DNA from: Chromatiales bacterium
GTDB lineage: Bacteria > Pseudomonadota > Gammaproteobacteria > JAGRGH01
Direction of reading: 5' to 3'
Assembly (NCBI GenBank): GCA_020445605.1
Contig: JAGRGH010000027.1
Span: 61,717 to 125,716, forward strand
DNA: 64,000 nucleotides
The notes below the pieces were generated by a model. The model was not told the origin of the DNA, did no database searches, and worked only from the letters and a program-made list of their open reading frames with translations. Each line of letters begins with the position of its first letter. Within the stretch, counting starts at the first letter, position 1. Position numbers and translations under genes: made by a program. Positions 36,530-45,245 of the stretch are shown in pieces.

Positions 36530-37075
36530 GAATTTCTAGGGGTACCGAAGGTGGTCGAGACCGCTCCGCCGGGGTTCGATCGAATCGGCGCGGGCTGTCG
36601 AATTGATCCGAGCGTTTCGGTGTTCCGGCATCCGTACACAACCGCCGATCGCGGGATTGTTCTCGGGTCCGATTGTATCCTCTTCGAGCATGTGCGAGTT
36701 CTGATCGGCGATCTTCGACATTGCGCGGACGCCGACATTCAAATCGGCGACCACGTCTTCGTCAACGCGGGTTCCTACCTGTCGGGCGAGGGTGGACTGG
36801 TGATCGGCGATCACGCGATCATCGGCGCCCACTGCCGACTGTTAAGCGCCGGGCACGACCCTTATGGACCAAATGAAGCAGTCAATCAGAATGCACTGAC
36901 CTTCGGGCGCATCAGCATCGGTCGCGGTGCGTGGCTCGGTGCCGGAGTCACCGTACTGCAAGGCCGCAAGATCGGCACTGGCGCCGTAGTCGGCGCGGGT
37001 AGCGTGGTGACACGCGACATTCCGGACCGAGCCATTGCGGTCGGAAATCCCGCTCGAGTCGTAGGGTCACGGTAG
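36521..37075 (+). CDS. Left-handed beta-helix acyltransferase
   Basis: This 184-residue protein is built of hexapeptide repeats (VLGSDCILFEHV, IQIGDHVFVNAG, VIGDHAIIGAHC, GRGAWLGAGVTV, GTGAVVGAGSVVT) with the C-terminal AVGNPARVVGSR. That is the O-acetyltransferase family used on sugars. Catalytic His is likely in LLSAGHDPYG. The ATG at 36521 has AAGG only 2 nt upstream, and the 5' end overlaps the wzm start. It may acetylate the glycan produced here. Confidence 0.85.
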   Translation: MLHEFLGVPKVVETAPPGFDRIGAGCRIDPSVSVFRHPYTTADRGIVLGSDCILFEHVRVLIGDLRHCADADIQIGDHVFVNAGSYLSGEGGLVIGDHAIIGAHCRLLSAGHDPYGPNEAVNQNALTFGRISIGRGAWLGAGVTVLQGRKIGTGAVVGAGSVVTRDIPDRAIAVGNPARVVGSR

Positions 37076-37224
37076 GCCAGAGCCACTGTCCAGGAACCAG
37101 CGGTATCCGGTGGCAACCGTGAAAGCGCTCGTCAGGCCGGCGTTGGATGGCGATCGCGGTGGAACGTTGAATTACTCAGTGCCCCGCCAATGCACGGCCG
37201 ACGGTTCAGGCCCCAGCGCCGGCC

Positions 37225-38184
37225 TCACCTGGGTGCATCACCAGAAGCTGTTGCGGCACCGTTTGCCACGCCCGGTTGTGATCCGGCCGTTGCTGGCACC
37301 TGACCGGTGATGTCGGTGACCAACTTTAGAATTTCATCGGTGTGGGGCGTGGTCTTGGTCGGGTCGATGATTCCGTTCCGGTAAACCTCCGACTGCTTGG
37401 CGAGGTATTCCGCCTTCGCCTTGCCGATGATTCCTTCGCGAACCACGGAGAACGGCATTCTCCGCTCGGGGTCGCGTTCGACGAGTTCGATGATATGCAG
37501 ACCAAACCGGCTGGTCACGACGGCGGAACGCTGACCGGGCTGAGTCAATGCAAAGGCGGCAGCCTCAAAATCGGGATCGGTGACCCCGCGGCCGAAACTG
37601 GGCATCACTCCACCGCGGTGTGCAGTGGCCTGGTCCTCGGATCGCTGCATCGCCAATTCCTCGAAGTTTGCGCCGCCATCGAGTGCCGTTAGCAACGACT
37701 GCGCTTCCTCCATGCGTTTCTCCGCCAATTCCGGTGAGCCGGCCCGCAACAAAATGTGCCGTACGCGGATCTGTTCACGATTGCGGTAGCGTTCCGGATA
37801 CGCATCGTATTGCTCACGCGCCGACGCTTCAAAGTCGGGAAACTCCACACCGTCATTGAAATTCTGTAGAACTTCACTGATCAGAATGTCCCAGCGCGCG
37901 CGCTCCAACCGTGCATACACCCTCTCCTGATCCTGCAACTTCAATCTTTCCGCTTCGCAGACAAAGGCGCGACGTTTGTACATGTCGTCGATGAATTTTA
38001 GGAGTAGGTTTGGGTCCGCCTCGTAGCGGCTGCGCGTCTCCGGCTTTTCCGCCATGAGGCCCTGGAGAATTTCGGCTCGTGTGAGGCGGCAACCGTCCAC
38101 CCCGTCAACCAGGACGACGTCGGCCGCCTGCGCGACGGAAGCGGAAAAGGCAAAGAGGAGCAGACTCACGATTCTTATCGTCAT
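37225..38184 (-). CDS. Exported peptidyl-prolyl isomerase of the SurA/PpiC (EpsD-like) type
   Basis: This 319-residue protein has a signal peptide (about residues 1-22, ending VAQA-AD), a helical SurA-like N-terminal part and a parvulin domain. IRVRHILLRAGSPEL and the GGVMPSFGRGVTDPDFEAAAF segment mark the parvulin fold. The ATG at 38184 gives a proper signal peptide; a TTG at 38220 is less likely. Homologs in exopolysaccharide loci (EpsD) help secretion. A TATAAT-like hexamer lies at about 38221-38226 on the minus strand. Confidence 0.82.
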   Translation of the reverse strand: MTIRIVSLLLFAFSASVAQAADVVLVDGVDGCRLTRAEILQGLMAEKPETRSRYEADPNLLLKFIDDMYKRRAFVCEAERLKLQDQERVYARLERARWDILISEVLQNFNDGVEFPDFEASAREQYDAYPERYRNREQIRVRHILLRAGSPELAEKRMEEAQSLLTALDGGANFEELAMQRSEDQATAHRGGVMPSFGRGVTDPDFEAAAFALTQPGQRSAVVTSRFGLHIIELVERDPERRMPFSVVREGIIGKAKAEYLAKQSEVYRNGIIDPTKTTPHTDEILKLVTDITGQVPATAGSQPGVANGAATASGDAPR

Positions 38185-38235
38185 TGAGAAAACCCGGAGG
38201 GGACGCCGAATGGGCGGCAATTATATACGGACAAC

Positions 38236-38264
38236 AAAAAGGGGCGGTCGTGCCGCCCCTTTTT
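38236..38264. terminator. Strong bidirectional intrinsic terminator
   Basis: The sequence has a perfect 12-bp stem AAAAAGGGGCGG / CCGCCCCTTTTT with a 5-base loop. On the minus strand the T-run follows the stem and would end transcription of the secreted protein gene at 38291-39154. The same structure could also end plus-strand transcription. Confidence 0.85.
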
Positions 38265-38290
38265 ATCACTCGCCGAAATTTTGTCGGCGT

Positions 38291-39154
38291 TTACGGTACC
38301 TGACCGATCGGCGCCATTGCGGACGGCTCGAATCCATTATGGATGATCACGCGGCAGGTACTGCCCTGTCCGCAGGTCGATGCGCCGGTGCCGGACATCC
38401 TCACATTCACGTAGAAGATCGTGTTTGCCGGGATGAAACAGTAGCGTTTGCGACTCAACGACGCATTCAGCGACGCATCAACGAAGCTGGTGGTCTGAAG
38501 CACCGTCTGTTCCGCATGGCAGCCCAAGTCCGGCGGATTGAAGTCGCCCGGCGTCGTCGAAAAGGCGACATCGAACGTCCCATAGGTGCTCAGGCTTTGG
38601 TTCGTCGTGACCGAAATCTGTTGCAGCGAACTGGCATGCAGGAACGGAATACGCATGGCGTACTGCTGCGTGCCGTTGATCGTATTCTGGAACTGGCAGA
38701 CGTATTCCGGCCCTGAATGGCCAATGCACCCTGGGATGTGCATACGGTCGCCAAAGCTTGCGCGATCGAAGACAATCGTCCCGTCCGGGGCCGTCCATGT
38801 ACCGCGTCCCGGGTCGCTAGAACCGCCGCTGGAACCGCCGCTACTGCTGCTGGAGGTGCTCGATCCGCCGCTACTGGAGGTGCTACCGCCACTGCTGCTG
38901 GAGGTGCTCGATCCGCCGCTACTGGAGGTGCTACCGCCGCTGCTGCTGGAGGTGCTCGATCCGCCGCTGAGGCAACTCGTGGTACCCAAGGTCACAGAGC
39001 CGGAGGGGTTGACGCTAATCGAGCTGTAACTACAACTAACACTCCCAGAGCTGTCGTTGATCTGTAAGGTCCCCGCTGGCGTGAGACTGGGAATGAGGGC
39101 CGCAAGCCCAAAGGCGGATACGGCATAGGCGAATTGTGAACGTCGCGGAGTCAT
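38291..39154 (-). CDS. Exported protein with Ser/Gly repeat linker
   Basis: This 287-residue protein has a signal peptide (about residues 4-30), a short N-terminal region with two Cys, a Ser/Gly/Thr-rich linker of about 55 residues built from imperfect 16-residue units, and a C-terminal Cys-containing domain (FVDASLNASLSRKRYCFIP, STCGQGSTCRVIIH). The ATG at 39154 is preferred because GAGG lies 8 nt upstream; a second ATG at 39160 overlaps that site. The family is not recognised. A strong terminator follows the stop. Confidence 0.7.
   Translation of the reverse strand: MTPRRSQFAYAVSAFGLAALIPSLTPAGTLQINDSSGSVSCSYSSISVNPSGSVTLGTTSCLSGGSSTSSSSGGSTSSSGGSSTSSSSGGSTSSSGGSSTSSSSSGGSSGGSSDPGRGTWTAPDGTIVFDRASFGDRMHIPGCIGHSGPEYVCQFQNTINGTQQYAMRIPFLHASSLQQISVTTNQSLSTYGTFDVAFSTTPGDFNPPDLGCHAEQTVLQTTSFVDASLNASLSRKRYCFIPANTIFYVNVRMSGTGASTCGQGSTCRVIIHNGFEPSAMAPIGQVP
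38841..38970. repeat. 48-bp tandem repeat in the linker of the exported protein
   Basis: The block CGATCCGCC recurs at 38861, 38909 and 38957, giving an exact 48-bp period over about 2.7 copies. It encodes the repeating 16-residue SSTSSSSGGSTSSSGG unit. Such repeats vary in copy number by slippage, so linker length may differ between strains. Confidence 0.8.
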
Positions 39155-39257
39155 GCGCATTGCCTCACTCGCTTTGGAGGCCCCTAGGGGCGGTATCTCT
39201 TTGTCGTCCCAGGCTCACGGTGGAGCCAAGGTTCAGGCATATTATTGCAGCTTTTAC

Positions 39258-39292
39258 AAAAAAAAAACGAGGAGTCGGTCACGACTCCCCGT
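39258..39292 (-). terminator. Intrinsic terminator after the surface protein gene
   Basis: On the minus strand the stem ACGGGGAGTCG / CGACTCCTCGT closes a 4-base loop and is followed by a run of 9-10 T. It lies about 55 bp after the stop of the 525-residue exported protein gene (39347-40924) and fits a strong terminator for a highly transcribed gene. Confidence 0.85.
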
Positions 39293-39301
39293 TTTATTTG
39301 T

Positions 39302-39330
39302 CCGGTCGGGCGGAAATTCCGCCCGACCGG
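39302..39330 (-). other. Perfect 12-bp stem hairpin before the terminator
   Basis: CCGGTCGGGCGG and CCGCCCGACCGG pair perfectly around a 5-base A/T loop. No T-run follows directly, so it is not a terminator by itself. It sits between the stop codon and the terminator at 39258-39292 and may protect the mRNA 3' end. Confidence 0.7.
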
Positions 39331-39346
39331 TTACCCGACGCCCGTC

Positions 39347-40924
39347 TTAGAGCACGTACGGGCTGATATCGCGCTCAACACCGTGCGGGATGTACCACAT
39401 GTAGTTCAGCACGTTACCGATCAGGCTCACGCCGTTCTCGAGCGACTGGAACGCACCACCGATGACCGGCAGACCGCGCCAAGTCAGATCACCCTGGATC
39501 GGGAGGGTGCCGTCAACCGACGGGAACTGGCCAGCGTTGACGAACTCGAGACGCATCCAGCCCTGGGTCAGGTCGGTCACGATCGTCTTCGTGTTGACGT
39601 TCGCACCCAGGTTGCCGGTTGCCAGCTCACCGAGAAGATCGCTGTTATTGAAGGTCAGAATGTTGACCTCATAGCAGATCGAGCTCGGCGGCGTGCCCGG
39701 CTGCGGCGGCGAGAAGCCGAGATCCGGCGGAACGTCCGGCTCAAGCTCTTCGCGGTCGAAGTAGCGGAAGTCGACCGTCACGCAGGACAGACCGTTGCCG
39801 TCGCCGTCACCCTGGAACTTGAACTCGAACGGATCCGGATTGCCACCGAAGAATGCCGTGTCGACGAAGAAGTTCTTGGTCGGGAACGTCACGGCCCAGT
39901 CGGTCTGCGCGTTCGTGCCTTCGAAGGTGTCGAACTGGTTCAGCACAGCCGTACCCGCCAGGATCGCGGCCACCGCCTCGACATCGCGAGCGAAGTTGTT
40001 GTCGAACCGGAAGTTCGAGGTGCCGGCACTGTTGAACAGGGCCTGCGCGTTGGCCGGCTCGACCTGATCCAGGAACGGAGCCAAGCTGGCCGGCAGGTTC
40101 ACGAGGTCATTCGACGACGCGCCGTCGAGGAAGTCGCTGCCGATGTCCGGGTTGTAGAAGTTCGCCAACACGGTCGGATTGATGGCCGACGCCTTGCCGC
40201 TGTCGACGTTGATCAGCGTGCCGGAACCCATCAGGACATTCTCAGGCTCGTTGAACTCGTCCTGGATGCCACCGAGGTTGCTGTTGAACGCGCTGACAAT
40301 GGCGTTACAGTTGCGCGGAACGCCCTTGTTTCCACCCGTCTTGTTGATGTGGTAGGCGTTGTACGCGACCGTGCCCATGATGTCTTCGTTCGGGGTCGGG
40401 CTGACACCCATTTCGATGACCTCGACGTAGCCAACGCGGCAGCGGTCAAGATCCTGCGTGCCGGTGTCGTTGCGCGCGCCCGTGAAGTCGTTCCAGAAGA
40501 ACTGCTGACCACGCAGATCGCCGATACCCAGCGGGTCCGGAAGAAGACCAAGGACCGGGGCCGTGCAGGAATGGTCACGCGTCTTGACGATACCGCCACC
40601 GGCCGGGCCGGTCACGTCAGCGTCATAAGAAATCGTGGCCGTCCACACGTCGTACGGAGACAGAATGACGTTAAAGTCCAGACACTCGCGGGAGTTCTCA
40701 CCCTCGAGGAAGTGGATCTTGAACATCACCGTGTCTTCGCCGGTGTTGACGATGTTCAGATAGGTGTCGAAACCGTTGCGAACCGTGTAGATCGGATACA
40801 ACAGCACTTCACCGATGCCGTCCTGCGCGACGTTGACCGCCTGCGCGACTTGCGTGCCCGAGCCGGCCGCCAAGGCTACCCCCAGCGCGGCTGCAAGCTT
40901 GTTCATTTTGAATTCACTGCTCAT
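39347..40924 (-). CDS. Large exported surface protein, unknown function
   Basis: This 525-residue protein has a signal peptide (about residues 8-30, cleaved near AQA-VN) and a beta-rich mature part without membrane helices. Landmarks are GEVLLYPIYTVRNGFDTYLN, VMFKIHFLEGEN, DFRYFDREELEPDVPPDLG and MWYIPHGVERDISPYVL. A second ATG (MNKLAAALG) lies six codons in. The ribosome binding site AGGAGA is 9 nt upstream of the first ATG. Strong hairpin and terminator downstream suggest high expression. It may be an S-layer or outer-surface protein; I cannot assign a family. Confidence 0.75.
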   Translation of the reverse strand: MSSEFKMNKLAAALGVALAAGSGTQVAQAVNVAQDGIGEVLLYPIYTVRNGFDTYLNIVNTGEDTVMFKIHFLEGENSRECLDFNVILSPYDVWTATISYDADVTGPAGGGIVKTRDHSCTAPVLGLLPDPLGIGDLRGQQFFWNDFTGARNDTGTQDLDRCRVGYVEVIEMGVSPTPNEDIMGTVAYNAYHINKTGGNKGVPRNCNAIVSAFNSNLGGIQDEFNEPENVLMGSGTLINVDSGKASAINPTVLANFYNPDIGSDFLDGASSNDLVNLPASLAPFLDQVEPANAQALFNSAGTSNFRFDNNFARDVEAVAAILAGTAVLNQFDTFEGTNAQTDWAVTFPTKNFFVDTAFFGGNPDPFEFKFQGDGDGNGLSCVTVDFRYFDREELEPDVPPDLGFSPPQPGTPPSSICYEVNILTFNNSDLLGELATGNLGANVNTKTIVTDLTQGWMRLEFVNAGQFPSVDGTLPIQGDLTWRGLPVIGGAFQSLENGVSLIGNVLNYMWYIPHGVERDISPYVL

Positions 40925-40993
40925 TATCAGCGTTCTCCTGTCTCGAAGTAGTTTGCGAGAAAAAGCAACCCGAAGCTCACAATCTCGCGACGT

Positions 40994-41022
40994 AGTTTAT
41001 CGGCCCGCGCCCGGCTTTACAA
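40994..41022 (-). promoter_or_regulatory. Candidate promoter of the surface protein gene
   Basis: On the minus strand TTGTAA and TAAACT are separated by 17 bp, matching a sigma-70 layout. They lie about 75 bp upstream of the ATG at 40924. The match is partial at the -10 position, and no other good pair was seen nearby. Confidence 0.4.
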
Positions 41023-41313
41023 GCAATCCGAACAGGACCATTTCAACGCCATTTCAGGCCCGAATGACCGTTGGAAGCCTGGAAACCCAGGGTTTGCGAA
41101 CCCGGCAATCCGCTGCATTACTGGCGCAGGCCAGATGCACCGAATCACGACCCGAACACCCGTGGACGGGGCGCAGACCGATGCCGCCGCCTCGGCTTGA
41201 TGCGAAAGGATACCGCCCCGCCCGCGAATGTCAAGGGATTTTTGTGCAAATTGCCACGGTTGTGACCGGATACGCCACAGCGTCAGCGCGACTGGTGCGC
41301 ATTTACAACGCTC
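41023..41313. other. Intergenic stretch without a convincing gene
   Basis: Short frames of about 60 codons on the plus strand have no credible start or family. A small inverted pair AAACCC ... GGGTTT lies near 41088-41103. It probably holds the 5' control region of the surface protein gene and the 3' end of the lipoprotein gene. Confidence 0.4.
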
Positions 41314-41745
41314 TCACTCGCGTAGGCCCTGGTACCACCAGTCGCCGTCAATCCGGCTCCAGCGCTCGGCAATCTGGCGATGCGACGGGATCGGCTTTAC
41401 GCCGGGGACCTTGGCCGTGTAACTCACCCCCAAGAGCACATTCATGAGATCCGGCTCGCCCTCGATCGGGCTTACGCTAAGAATTTCGGCGCCATCCCAG
41501 CTCACGGCCGGCCCGGGGGCCGCAGCCGCGATAAATGTCGTTTTGTTGTGCGAGGCCCGGTATGCCGGCGACTGGAAATCCCAGACCTTCTCAAACTCGC
41601 CAGCGACCTTGGCCTGCCAGCGCTCCAGGGCGCGCTCGGCGACAATCTCGGTGTCTGGCCGATTCTCACAACCGGCCGCCAGGAAGACCGCCGCCAGCGT
41701 CAGGGCAATCACAAGCGAAGAACCGGACGGAAAGATGCTGCGCAT
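41314..41745 (-). CDS. Hypothetical lipoprotein
   Basis: This 143-residue protein has an N-terminal lipoprotein signal with lipobox LAAGC; the lipidated Cys is near residue 26. The mature part is short and has AERALERWQAKVAGEFEKVWDFQSPAYRASH and a C-terminal YTAKVPGVKPIPSHRQIAERWSRIDGDWWYQG, which looks like a domain measuring envelope proteins or a pseudo-NTF2 fold. An ATG 27 bp earlier (41772) is also possible. Function unknown. Confidence 0.7.
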   Translation of the reverse strand: MRSIFPSGSSLVIALTLAAVFLAAGCENRPDTEIVAERALERWQAKVAGEFEKVWDFQSPAYRASHNKTTFIAAAAPGPAVSWDGAEILSVSPIEGEPDLMNVLLGVSYTAKVPGVKPIPSHRQIAERWSRIDGDWWYQGLRE

Positions 41746-41937
41746 ATAGCTGGTCAAGGCAAAGGCCTCCATTTAAATGAATGAGTGTCGCGGGACATCC
41801 GGTCTAGCCAGGGCCTGTTCACACTACGCCTGGCGCAGTGAGATCAGGCCCTAGGGATTCGGCCAGTCGCCATGCAATCCCACCCGGCACAGGGCGTCAA
41901 CCGCGCTCGGGCCATGCACCGGGCCTGCGTCGTTGGA

Positions 41938-42501
41938 CTATTCAGTCAGACCGTGGGATTCCTGCGGAAGGTTCATGTCCAACGTCAGGACCAGACCATC
42001 TTCGCGCCCGCCAGCGGCCGGGTAGTACCCGTCGCGGCGGCCAATGATACGCATCCCGATCCGCCAGTACAGCGCGAGCGCGCCGATGTTGGAGGCCCGT
42101 ACCTCCAGGAACACCCGCCGCGCACCGGCGCCGGCGGCGCGCTGGAGCATCTCGCCGAGGAGCCGACGCGCGTGACCGCGACGCCGAGCCGCCGGCACCA
42201 CACAGAGGTTCAGGACATGCGCTTCGCCGGCGGCGACCGCAATGATGCCGTGACCGATCAGACCCGAACCGTCCTCAAGCACAAGGCTTTGGTACCCGGC
42301 ATCCAGACAGTCTGCAAAGATGCGTTCGGACCAGGGAAACTCATATCCGGCCGCATCGTTACGCGCGACCTGCGAGACATCGGCAGCCGTCATCGCCCGA
42401 ATGCTTGCCGGCGACGCGCCGGCGGGGCGATCACGCCCGGGGGCGACGGCTGAGGCAGGCCGACGCCCACCGTGCGCCGCGCCCGACGGTTCGGCACTCA
42501 T
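41938..42501 (-). CDS. rimI: Ribosomal protein S18 alanine N-acetyltransferase RimI
   Basis: This 187-residue GNAT protein has an extra Pro/Ala-rich N-terminus of about 35 residues before the domain. The acetyl-CoA loop is RRRGHARRLLG (about residues 105-115), and EVRASNIGALALYWRIGM is the RimI-type C-terminal motif. RimI acetylates the N-terminal Ala of ribosomal protein S18. The ATG overlaps the stop of the uracil-DNA glycosylase gene by 4 bp, a common rimI neighbourhood. Confidence 0.85.
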   Translation of the reverse strand: MSAEPSGAAHGGRRPASAVAPGRDRPAGASPASIRAMTAADVSQVARNDAAGYEFPWSERIFADCLDAGYQSLVLEDGSGLIGHGIIAVAAGEAHVLNLCVVPAARRRGHARRLLGEMLQRAAGAGARRVFLEVRASNIGALALYWRIGMRIIGRRDGYYPAAGGREDGLVLTLDMNLPQESHGLTE

Positions 42502-43241
42502 GCCGACTCCGCGCGACCGGAGACCCCGCGCAGCACCTGCGCGGCGAGCAGGAGGTCTTGCCAGGACTTGCGCTTTTCAGCCGGCTGACGCAGCAGGTAG
42601 GCCGGATGGTAGCTGACGACCACCGGGATACCGCTGGCTGCATGACGATGAACACGCCCGCGCAGCCGCCCGACGCTCTGGTCGGTCTCCAACAGGCTCT
42701 GGGCGGACACCCGCCCGACCGCCAGAATCACCCTGGGGGCGATCCACTCGATCTGGCGCGCGAGATAACCGGCACACGCGGCCGACTCCTCCGGGCGCGG
42801 GTCGCGATTGTCCGGCGGCCGACACTTCACGATGTTGGCGATATAGACCCGCGAGCGATCCAGCCCGAGCGCCGCGAGCATGGCATCGAGTAGTTTCCCG
42901 GCCGGGCCGACGAACGGCTCGCCGCGCCGGTCTTCCTCGAAACCCGGGGCCTCACCCACGACCAGCCAGTCCGCCCGGCGGTTGCCCACGCCGAACACGC
43001 TGCGGGTGCGCCCGGAGTGCAGTCCGCAGGCCGTGCATTGCGCGACCTGCGACTCAAGCCCGGACCAGTCATCGGCCGGCGTTGGGCGCTCGCGCGTGAC
43101 GGACGCTCTCGCCGCGACCGAAGCAGGCGACGTGGTGCCGTGATCCAGCCCGGAATTCGAATCGCGAACGGGCTCACGCGGCACCCAGCGCTGGATGCCC
43201 ATCGCATCCAGAAGCCGGGTACTGCGCGCGTTCCAGACCAC
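42498..43241 (-). CDS. Family 4 uracil-DNA glycosylase
   Basis: This 247-residue protein has the UDG family 4 motifs: GEAPGFEEDRRGEPFVG (motif 1, about residues 99-115) and HPAYLLR (motif 2). Fe-S cluster cysteines are CTACGL near residue 77 and CRPPDNRDPRPEESAACAG around 148-166. It removes uracil from DNA to begin base excision repair. The start is GTG; the N-terminal 70 residues are variable. rimI follows in the same transcript. Confidence 0.88.
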   Translation of the reverse strand: MVWNARSTRLLDAMGIQRWVPREPVRDSNSGLDHGTTSPASVAARASVTRERPTPADDWSGLESQVAQCTACGLHSGRTRSVFGVGNRRADWLVVGEAPGFEEDRRGEPFVGPAGKLLDAMLAALGLDRSRVYIANIVKCRPPDNRDPRPEESAACAGYLARQIEWIAPRVILAVGRVSAQSLLETDQSVGRLRGRVHRHAASGIPVVVSYHPAYLLRQPAEKRKSWQDLLLAAQVLRGVSGRAESA

Positions 43242-43263
43242 CGGTCGCTCCCCGGGCGCCCGG

Positions 43264-44811
43264 TCAGACGTCCGCAGCCTGCGGATGGGCCCGCTCGGCC
43301 GGCGCCAACACCTTATTGATTGCGTTCACATAGGCCTTTGCCGAGGCCGTGATGATGTCGGTGTCCGCGCCCTGCCCGTTGACGATCCGGCCGTCCTTTT
43401 CCAGGCGGACCGTGACCTCGCCCTGGGCATCGGTGCCGCTGGTGATCGCATTGACCGAATACAGCTTCAGCGTCGAGCCGCTGGGCACGATGGCCTCGAT
43501 CGCCTTGAATGCGGCATCGACCGGGCCGCTGCCCTCGGCGTCCGCGCTGCGCTCGCCGTCGTCGAGCCACAGGGTCACGCCCGCGCGCGGCACCTCGCCG
43601 GTCTCGACCGCGGCCTTCAAAGACACGAAACGCACCTGTTCGTTTTCGGTCTCGACGCCCGCTTCGCTGACCAGGGCCTGCAAGTCCTCGTCGAAGATCT
43701 CGTGCTTGCGGTCGGCCAGATCCTTGAACCGGGCAAACGCCGCGTTGAGTTCTTCCTCGCCCTCGAACTCGACACCGAGCTCGGCCAGGCGCGTGCGAAA
43801 CGCATTGCGCCCGGAATGCTTGCCGAGCACGATGCGGTTCGCCGTCCAGCCGACGTCTTCTGCGCTCATGATTTCGTAGGTCTGGCGGTGTTTGAGCACG
43901 CCGTCCTGGTGGATCCCGGACTCATGCGCAAAGGCATTTGCGCCGACAATCGCCTTGTTCGGCTGCACCGGAAAGCCCGTGATCGTCGAGACCAGCCGCG
44001 AACAGTTGACGATCTGGGTCGTGTCCAGCGTCGTGTCGCACTCGAAGATGTCGCGACGCGTGCGAACGGCCATGACGATCTCCTCGAGCGCCGCGTTGCC
44101 CGCGCGCTCGCCAAGGCCGTTGATCGTGCACTCGACCTGGCGCGCCCCGGCAAGCACCGCCGACAGCGAGTTCGCCACGGCCAGCCCGAGGTCGTTGTGA
44201 CAGTGCACGGAAAACACCGCCTTGTCCGAATTCGGCACCCGCTCGATGAGCGTGCCGATCAGTGCGCCGAACTGCTGGGGAACGTTGTAGCCGACCGTGT
44301 CCGGGATGTTGACCGTGCGCGCACCGGCGTCGATGACCGCCTCGAGTACGCGGCAGAGAAAGTCCGTCTCCGAGCGTCCGGCGTCCTCCGGCGAGAACTC
44401 GACATTGTCGGTGTAGCGACGTGCACGGCGGACGGCCGCCACGGCGCGCTCGACGACCTCGTCGGGCTCCATGCGCAGCTTCATCTTCATATGGATCGGC
44501 GAAGTTGCGATGAACGTATGGATGCGTGCGGATTTCGCATCCGCCAGCGCCTCGCCGGCGCGGTCGATGTCGGCATCGGTGGCGCGCGCGAGGCCGCAGA
44601 CGGTCGAGTCCTGCACCGCGCGGGCGACGGCCTGCACGGACTCGAAATCGCCGTGGCTGGCAATCGGAAAGCCGGCCTCGATGACGTCGACGCGCATCTT
44701 TTCGAGGGCTCGGGCGATACGGACCTTCTCGTCGCGCGTCATCGACGCGCCGGGGCTCTGCTCCCCGTCACGCAAGGTCGTGTCAAAAATGATCAAACGA
44801 TCGGTGGCCAT
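43264..44811 (-). CDS. leuA: 2-isopropylmalate synthase LeuA
   Basis: This 515-residue protein is the full-length first enzyme of leucine synthesis. The catalytic N-terminal part has [14 protein letters not shown] (about residues 11-24), [14 protein letters not shown] and [13 protein letters not shown]. The C-terminal regulatory domain has the acidic/Ala-rich LeuA_dimer fold. It condenses acetyl-CoA with 2-oxoisovalerate. A leucine-rich leader peptide and a terminator lie immediately upstream, so transcription is likely attenuated by leucine supply. Confidence 0.95.
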   Translation of the reverse strand: MATDRLIIFDTTLRDGEQSPGASMTRDEKVRIARALEKMRVDVIEAGFPIASHGDFESVQAVARAVQDSTVCGLARATDADIDRAGEALADAKSARIHTFIATSPIHMKMKLRMEPDEVVERAVAAVRRARRYTDNVEFSPEDAGRSETDFLCRVLEAVIDAGARTVNIPDTVGYNVPQQFGALIGTLIERVPNSDKAVFSVHCHNDLGLAVANSLSAVLAGARQVECTINGLGERAGNAALEEIVMAVRTRRDIFECDTTLDTTQIVNCSRLVSTITGFPVQPNKAIVGANAFAHESGIHQDGVLKHRQTYEIMSAEDVGWTANRIVLGKHSGRNAFRTRLAELGVEFEGEEELNAAFARFKDLADRKHEIFDEDLQALVSEAGVETENEQVRFVSLKAAVETGEVPRAGVTLWLDDGERSADAEGSGPVDAAFKAIEAIVPSGSTLKLYSVNAITSGTDAQGEVTVRLEKDGRIVNGQGADTDIITASAKAYVNAINKVLAPAERAHPQAADV

Positions 44812-44826
44812 GTCCTGCTCCGGGCA

Positions 44827-44862
44827 AATAAGGGAGCCCGGCCCTCAAAACGAGGCCGGGCC
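44827..44862 (-). terminator. Attenuator terminator upstream of leuA
   Basis: On the minus strand GCCCGGCC and GGCCGGGC form an 8-bp stem, extended by two pairs after a one-base bulge, around a short GTTTT-type loop. It is followed by a weak T-rich tract (TTATTT). It lies between the leader peptide stop and the leuA ATG. A second hairpin over the leader stop codon (44912-44928, CTGCCC/GGGCAG) may be the pause or alternative structure. Confidence 0.7.
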
Positions 44863-44916
44863 AAAATCACACCAGGGAGATACGCGTTTGCCCTCGCCAG
44901 GGTATCGCTGCCTGCC

Positions 44917-45027
44917 CTAGCCGGGCAGCAGGAGCAGCGATTCGAGCAGGAGAGGCAGGCGGACACGCCCGACCGACGCGCGGGGGAACGCTTCGGGATG
45001 CGCCGGGTTGGACGTGGAATGAGCCAT
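44917..45027 (-). CDS. leuL: Leucine leader peptide (leuA attenuator)
   Basis: A 36-codon frame starts with ATG at 45027 and stops with TAG at 44917. Eight of its last 13 residues are Leu (LPLLLESLLLLPG), the classical mark of a leader peptide that senses charged tRNA-Leu. The only in-frame start is this ATG; an in-frame TAG lies 12 bp upstream. A likely -10 hexamer ends 6 bp before the ATG, so the transcript may begin at the ATG itself. The terminator and leuA follow downstream. Confidence 0.8.
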   Translation of the reverse strand: MAHSTSNPAHPEAFPRASVGRVRLPLLLESLLLLPG

Positions 45028-45033
45028 GGGGCG

Positions 45034-45063
45034 ACTCTAGCTCAAAACGGCCATTTCTGGCAA
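45034..45063 (-). promoter_or_regulatory. Candidate promoter of leuL-leuA
   Basis: On the minus strand TTGCCA and TAGAGT are separated by 18 bp, a good sigma-70 fit. The expected start point is at or very near 45027, the first base of the leader ATG. That predicts a leaderless leader-peptide mRNA. Confidence 0.6.
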
Positions 45064-45245
45064 GGCCGCCCGTTCGGACCGTGACCGCCTCGGGGCGCCC
45101 GGACACAGTCCGACGTCGCCCAAAATCCGGATTCGCGAACCCCGGACGGACGATCAGGGTCAATCCTGAATATTCACACGAATTATTGGAAAACATCCGC
45201 AAGCCGCTCTATGGTTTGGAAAAGCACGAACGAAAAGGCCTGCCC

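Noticed and set aside
39347..40951. A plus-strand frame of 568 codons opposite the surface protein
   Set aside because: The minus strand has a signal peptide, a ribosome binding site and terminators. The mirror frame is Arg/Val/Asp-rich with no start signal.
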